Shown: piece by piece, positions 6,026 through 8,411 of the stretch | Numbering within the stretch: position 1 is the stretch's first letter | How the letters are laid out: each line of letters opens with the position of its first letter | Source: Candidatus Parcubacteria bacterium | Lineage (GTDB): Bacteria; Patescibacteriota; Minisyncoccia; Phycocordibacterales; SBAW01 | DNA: 8,411 nucleotides | Assembly (NCBI GenBank): GCA_019661855.1 | Contig: JAIFWM010000027.1 | Location: 1-8,411 of the forward strand | Direction: 5' to 3' | Position numbers and translations under genes: made by a program | The notes under the pieces: model-generated | Databases searched by the model: none | Told to the model about the DNA's origin: nothing | What the model saw: the letters and a program-made list of their open reading frames with translations, nothing else

Positions 6026-6067
6026 AAAAAATCCCTCCGTCTATTTATTTGGACCGGGGGATTTTTT
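6026..6067 (+). terminator. Strong intrinsic terminator after rpsJ
   Basis: Six A's plus TCCC (6026-6035) pair with GGGA and six T's (6058-6067). The stem continues through a T-G wobble and a C-G pair (6036-6037 with 6056-6057) and, past a C/C mismatch, GTC (6039-6041) pairs with GAC (6052-6054). The run of six T's forms the 3' arm and U-tract. The A-tract would also allow function on the opposite strand. Confidence 0.88.
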
Positions 6068-6077
6068 GATGTATAGT
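6049..6077 (+). promoter_or_regulatory. Promoter of the small unit, -35 inside the rpsJ terminator
   Basis: TTGGAC (6049-6054) and TATAGT (6072-6077) are separated by exactly 17 bases. The -35 lies in the loop and 3' arm of the preceding terminator. Transcription would begin around 6084, a few bases before the first leader hairpin. Confidence 0.7.
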
Positions 6078-6090
6078 CCTTCAGTCAGAT

Positions 6091-6193
6091 GGTCTCTTGT
6101 GGCCTCCTTGAGACCCTGGCCGCCTCCGGGAAGGACGGGTGTGCCCCCCTAACTCCTGCCCGTCGCCCGGAGGTTGCCCCCAACAAAGGAGTT
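6091..6193 (+). promoter_or_regulatory. Structured 5' leader with two loops complementary to the ribosome binding site
   Basis: Hairpin 1 is GGTCTC (6091-6096) with GAGACC (6110-6115). Hairpin 2 is CCTCCGGG (6123-6130) with CCCGGAGG (6166-6173), continued inside by GACGGG (6134-6139) with CCCGTC (6159-6164). The loop of hairpin 2 contains AACTCCT (6151-6157), a perfect 7-base complement of AGGAGTT (6187-6193), which includes the Shine-Dalgarno core. The loop of hairpin 1 contains CTCCTT (6104-6109), a perfect 6-base complement of AAGGAG (6186-6191). Either pairing would be a pseudoknot that hides the ribosome binding site, and the two are mutually exclusive. This resembles translation-controlling riboswitches and ribosomal-protein leaders in layout. 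I do not recognise a known class. Confidence 0.6.
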
Positions 6194-6199
6194 CTTTCA

Positions 6200-6328
6200 T
6201 TGGATAAATTCGAAGGTCACGTCTGCAAGTGCTACGCTTGCACACCTAAGCCGCAGCCCGAACCAGAAGTCACTTGGCCCCAGTTTTTTTGGGACCTGTT
6301 CACTTGGTTCAAACCCCGGACCCTCTAG
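6200..6328 (+). CDS. 42-residue Cys/Trp/Phe-rich small protein or leader peptide
   Basis: The reading frame MDKFEGHVCKCYACTPKPQP starts at TTG 6200, preceded by AAAGGAG (6185-6191) with 8 bases of spacing, and ends at TAG 6326-6328. It contains a CKCYAC (CxCxxC) cluster at residues 9-14, a Pro/Glu stretch (TPKPQPEPE), and an aromatic tail with three Trp and four Phe (WPQFFWDLFTWFK). The ATG at 6089 in the same frame would put translation through the GC-rich leader hairpins and has no ribosome binding site, so the TTG is preferred. The last codons and the stop lie inside the terminator hairpin. It may be a genuine metal-binding or membrane-surface mini-protein, or a leader peptide whose translation affects the terminator. 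The RNA could also be non-coding, with the frame accidental. No family is recognised. Confidence 0.5.
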   Translation: MDKFEGHVCKCYACTPKPQPEPEVTWPQFFWDLFTWFKPRTL

Positions 6329-6354
6329 CGAGGAGCCCGGGGTTTGCGTTTTTT
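6310..6354 (+). terminator. Intrinsic terminator ending the small unit
   Basis: CAAACCCCGG (6310-6319) pairs perfectly with CCGGGGTTTG (6337-6346). An inner stem, CCTC (6322-6325) with GAGG (6330-6333), leaves apical loop TAGC, which holds the stop codon of the small reading frame. TTTTTT follows at 6349-6354. It lies upstream of rplC, so most transcripts from 6084 should end here unless the hairpin is disrupted. Confidence 0.88.
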
Positions 6355-6372
6355 CAACAGCTCGTGTATATT
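6344..6372 (+). promoter_or_regulatory. Promoter of rplC-rplD-rplW-rplB, -35 inside the terminator
   Basis: TTGCGT (6344-6349) and TATATT (6367-6372) are separated by exactly 17 bases. The -35 covers the last stem bases and the first T of the preceding terminator. Transcription would begin around 6379, giving a leader of about 48 nt to ATG 6427. Confidence 0.7.
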
Positions 6373-6376
6373 CTCT

Positions 6377-6415
6377 GGGACTCTAGACATAGGGTGTCCA
6401 CGTCCCCTCGGGGAC
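6377..6415 (+). promoter_or_regulatory. rplC leader hairpin with possible alternative pairing
   Basis: GTCCC (6402-6406) and GGGAC (6411-6415) form a hairpin with loop CTCG, 11 bases before the rplC start. GGGAC also occurs at 6377-6381 and could pair with the same GTCCC, or GGAC (6378-6381) with GTCC (6396-6399). The leader therefore has competing folds. No Shine-Dalgarno site is visible between the hairpin and ATG 6427. Confidence 0.4.
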
Positions 6416-6426
6416 CAATAGAACCA

Positions 6427-7068
6427 ATGAAATTTATCCTTGGCACAAAGGGCAAGATGCTCACTGTATTTACCGAAGAGGGCCGCGCATATGCTGCGAC
6501 GGTCATTAATGCTACCCCCAACACAGTGACCCAGCTCAAAACCCCCGAAAAGGAGGGCTATACCTCTGTTCAGGTAGGTGGCGGCGAAACCAAGCCAACT
6601 CGTGTAAATAAGGCTCAACTAGGCCATGCTAAGGGTAAGGCGCTCAAGCATTTCCGCGAGATGCGCGATGCTTCGGGTGTTGAGGTAGGCACCGTAATCG
6701 ATGTCTCTGCGTTCGCAGTAGGCGACAAGGTTGAGGTCTGTGCGATCTCTAAAGGTAAAGGCTTTCAGGGTGTGGTTAAGCGTCATGGCTTCCATGGCGG
6801 TCCTCGCTCACACGGTCAAAAGCACTCTGAACGTTCACCAGGATCTATCGGTGGTGGAGGTGGCCGCGCCGGAGGTCGTGTGGCTCGTGGTATGCGCATG
6901 GCAGGCCGCATGGGTAGCGACCGCGTTACCGTCCGCAACCTTTCGGTCTTGCAGGTTATCCCCGAGACCCATGAATTGGTTATTTCAGGAGCAGTGCCAG
7001 GTCGTCGCGGCACATTGGTAGAAATCCGTGGTGCCAACCCTTCGACTAACGCTCAGGGTAAAAAATAG
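6427..7068 (+). CDS. rplC: 50S ribosomal protein L3
   Basis: L3 is an early-binding 50S assembly protein whose loop reaches toward the peptidyl transferase centre. The product has 213 residues, the usual length. The N-terminus MKFILGTKGKMLTVFTEEGR aligns with the family start, so ATG 6427 is the start; the longer frame from 6274 runs through the terminator and is not coding. Further landmarks are SKGKGFQGVVKRHGF (109-122), SPGSIG (137-142), MAGRMGSDRVTV (158-169) and AVPGRRGTLVEI (189-200). After GSIG the usual QNQTPG-type segment is replaced by GGGGRAGGRVARG, so the Gln that is methylated in E. coli L3 is absent. The gene has no clear Shine-Dalgarno site. rplD follows after 9 bases. Confidence 0.97.
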   Translation: MKFILGTKGKMLTVFTEEGRAYAATVINATPNTVTQLKTPEKEGYTSVQVGGGETKPTRVNKAQLGHAKGKALKHFREMRDASGVEVGTVIDVSAFAVGDKVEVCAISKGKGFQGVVKRHGFHGGPRSHGQKHSERSPGSIGGGGGRAGGRVARGMRMAGRMGSDRVTVRNLSVLQVIPETHELVISGAVPGRRGTLVEIRGANPSTNAQGKK

Positions 7069-7077
7069 GAATTTTTT

Positions 7078-7713
7078 ATGGACGCAAAAATTTACAATAC
7101 ACAAGGCAAAGAAGCAGGGAAGATCTCTCTCCCCGAAAATATTTTTGGGCTTCCTTGGAATGCCGACTTGGTACACCAAGTTGTCGTTTCGATGCAGTCT
7201 AATTCACGCAGTAACGTTGCTCACGTCAAAGACCGTGGCGAGGTTCATGGAGGTGGTCGCAAGCCTTGGCAGCAAAAGGGTACTGGTCGTGCACGTCACG
7301 GCTCAAGCCGCTCACCTATCTGGAAGGGAGGTGGTGTGGCACATGGTCCTCGCAATGAAAAGAACTTTGCTCGCAAAATCAACCAAAAGATGCGCCAAAA
7401 GGCTCTCTTGGTTCTCCTTTCACGCAAGTATCGCGATGGCGAAGTTGTGTTTGTTGACGCACTTTCCTATGAAGCACCTAAGGCAAAAAATGCTAAAGAA
7501 TTTCTTTCCGCTTTCAATATCACCAAGAAAAAGAACGCAGCATTTATCGCCCTTCCTTCACGTCACGTCCCGACGCTCAAGAGCTTTCGCAACTTTAGCA
7601 ACATCGAGGCAGGTGAGCTCCAAAACCTCAACCCAGTTTCAGTACTCAACAAGAAGCAACTCGTGATCGTTGATCCAAAAATTGCGCTCGAGATTCTCGC
7701 TAAAAAAATATAA
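7078..7713 (+). CDS. rplD: 50S ribosomal protein L4
   Basis: L4 binds 23S rRNA, its extended loop lines the exit tunnel, and in enterobacteria it also represses its own operon. The product has 211 residues, normal length. The conserved loop runs from about residue 45 to 100 with GGGRKPWQQKGTGRARHG (58-75), RSPIWKGGGVAHGP (78-91) and KINQKMRQKAL (100-110). The C-terminal half is the Rossmann-like globular part, with LNPVSVLNKKQLVIVDPKI near the end. ATG 7078 is preceded by AGGA about 7 bases upstream, a weak ribosome binding site, and lies 9 bases after the rplC stop. rplW begins 2 bases after its stop, so the genes are co-transcribed and probably translationally coupled. Confidence 0.98.
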   Translation: MDAKIYNTQGKEAGKISLPENIFGLPWNADLVHQVVVSMQSNSRSNVAHVKDRGEVHGGGRKPWQQKGTGRARHGSSRSPIWKGGGVAHGPRNEKNFARKINQKMRQKALLVLLSRKYRDGEVVFVDALSYEAPKAKNAKEFLSAFNITKKKNAAFIALPSRHVPTLKSFRNFSNIEAGELQNLNPVSVLNKKQLVIVDPKIALEILAKKI

Positions 7714-7715
7714 AT

Positions 7716-8000
7716 ATGAAATCACCTGTAAACATAATCCTCAGTCCTCGCATTACCGAAAAGGGAGCACTACTCTCCTCGGTCAACGGGTATGCCTTTC
7801 ATGTTGCCAAAGATGCAACAAAAAAAGAGGTTGCGCAGGCGATCAAAACTGTCTTTAACGTTATGCCAACCAAGGTGACCTTTGTGGCGATCCCACGCAA
7901 GGTCTCGCAGACTCGTGGTACCAACCGCAAAGGTCTGACTGCCGGAGGTAAAAAAGCCTACGTCTTTTTAAAGAAGGGTGACACTATCGAAATCGCATAA
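7716..8000 (+). CDS. rplW: 50S ribosomal protein L23
   Basis: L23 sits at the tunnel exit and is the docking site for trigger factor and the signal recognition particle. The product has 94 residues, typical length. It starts with the conserved ILSPRITEKGALL and YAFHVAKDATKKEVAQAIKTVF, then NVMPTKVTFVAIPRK. The rRNA-binding loop SQTRGTNRKGLTAGGKKAYVFLKKGDTI completes the family pattern. ATG 7716 is only 2 bases after the rplD stop and has no Shine-Dalgarno site, so translation by re-initiation from rplD is likely. rplB follows after 9 bases. Confidence 0.97.
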   Translation: MKSPVNIILSPRITEKGALLSSVNGYAFHVAKDATKKEVAQAIKTVFNVMPTKVTFVAIPRKVSQTRGTNRKGLTAGGKKAYVFLKKGDTIEIA

Positions 8001-8009
8001 ACAATTTTT

Positions 8010-8411
8010 ATGAAAAGCTATCGACCATACACTAAATCACGCCGCCACATGACTACTGTCTCGTTCCGAGACAAGTTGACGGCAAGTGAGCCACACAAAG
8101 CTTTGACTCACGGGGGTAAGCGCTTTATGGGCCGCAACAATGCAGGACGCATCAGTGTGCGTCACAAAGGCGGTGGTCATAAGCGCCTCTTCCGCGAAGT
8201 CGACTTCACCTACAATAAACTTATTTCTGCACGTGTTGAGACTGTTGAGTACGATCCAAATCGTTCGGGCTTTATTGGTCTATTGCTGTACCGCGATGGT
8301 GAGCGCCGCTACGCACTCCTCCCTCAATCTGTAAAAGTGGGCGATACTATCGAGACCGCTCCTGAAACTCCTGCACGCCCAGGTAACCGCATGCAACTTA
8401 AAAATATTCCT
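8010..8411 (+). CDS. rplB: 50S ribosomal protein L2, N-terminal half (runs off right edge)
   Basis: L2 is essential for subunit association and peptidyl transferase activity. The 134 visible codons from ATG 8010 contain no stop and continue past the window; the whole protein should be about 275 residues. The start MKSYRPYTKSRRHMT matches the family, followed by the hallmark GRNNAGRISVRHKGGGHKRLFREVDF (about residues 41-66). An OB-fold segment follows with VETVEYDPNRSGFIGLLLY and RYALLPQSVKVGDTI. The catalytically important His region of L2 lies beyond the window. The gene follows rplW by 9 bases and has no clear Shine-Dalgarno site. Confidence 0.98.
   Translation, partial: MKSYRPYTKSRRHMTTVSFRDKLTASEPHKALTHGGKRFMGRNNAGRISVRHKGGGHKRLFREVDFTYNKLISARVETVEYDPNRSGFIGLLLYRDGERRYALLPQSVKVGDTIETAPETPARPGNRMQLKNIP

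Noticed and set aside
6089..6199. ATG 6089 as start of a 79-residue version of the small protein
   Set aside because: No SD, only a few bases after the inferred transcription start, and it would translate through the GC-rich hairpins; TTG 6200 has a good SD.
6306..6317. GGTTCAAACCCC resembling a tRNA or tmRNA T-arm
   Set aside because: Flanking bases do not form a 5-bp T-stem, no acceptor partner or CCA is present, and the bases are explained by the terminator arm.
6084..6354. Known housekeeping RNA (RNase P RNA, SRP RNA, 6S RNA or tmRNA)
   Set aside because: None of the conserved cores I know for these RNAs can be seen; the unit also contains an SD-preceded frame.
6274..6426. Longer N-terminus for L3
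   Set aside because: It would run through a terminator and a promoter; family alignment begins exactly at ATG 6427.
1..8411. CRISPR array, insertion sequence, integrase or attachment site
   Set aside because: No regularly spaced repeats, transposase or integrase motifs, tRNA genes or paired flanking repeats were seen.

Overview
The window is a bacterial chromosomal segment carrying the downstream part of a str operon joined to the start of an S10 operon. In order it holds the C-terminal two thirds of EF-G (fusA), a 2.9 kb accessory stretch, EF-Tu (tuf), S10 (rpsJ), a small separate transcription unit, L3, L4, L23 and a truncated L2. The setting suggests a Patescibacteria/CPR (Parcubacteria-like) genome. 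This rests on divergent but intact translation proteins, ribosomal-protein starts that mostly lack a Shine-Dalgarno (SD) site, and a small secreted protein combining a peptidoglycan-binding-like domain with a Kre9/KNH-like beta domain. The taxonomy is inference from gene content; no rRNA is present.

Bases 1-1505 are fusA, open at the left edge. Bases 1506-4430, where tuf would normally follow, contain five accessory genes. These are a membrane-anchored protein with a leaderless-looking GTG start (1524-2195), a Cys-rich cytosolic protein (2268-2720), a stand-alone OmpR/PhoB-type winged-helix protein (2834-3178, minus), a 77-residue unknown (3269-3502, minus) and a secreted PG-binding-like protein (3599-4312). 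The Cys-rich gene, the winged-helix gene and the 77-residue gene have strong SD sites and share a promoter-like element, TTGCAA followed by TTAAGT about 31-34 nt before the start codon, so they may form a small regulon.

Bases 4331-6067 are one transcription unit, tuf-rpsJ, with a good promoter and a strong terminator. Bases 6049-6354 form an unexpected independent unit between rpsJ and rplC. It has its own promoter, a highly structured leader in which two hairpin loops are each complementary to the same SD, a 42-codon Cys/Trp/Phe-rich reading frame starting at TTG, and a terminator whose apical loop holds the stop codon. From 6344 a new promoter drives rplC-rplD-rplW-rplB.

At the last two junctions (and more weakly before tuf) the -35 box of the next promoter lies inside the terminator hairpin of the previous unit. 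The best candidate for an undescribed system is the 6084-6354 transcript. It could be a cis-regulatory RNA or leader-peptide attenuator inside the ribosomal protein cluster, or a small-protein mRNA with its own switch. The second candidate is the shared-promoter mini-regulon in the fusA-tuf gap. All twelve complete stop codons are TAA or TAG; none is TGA.
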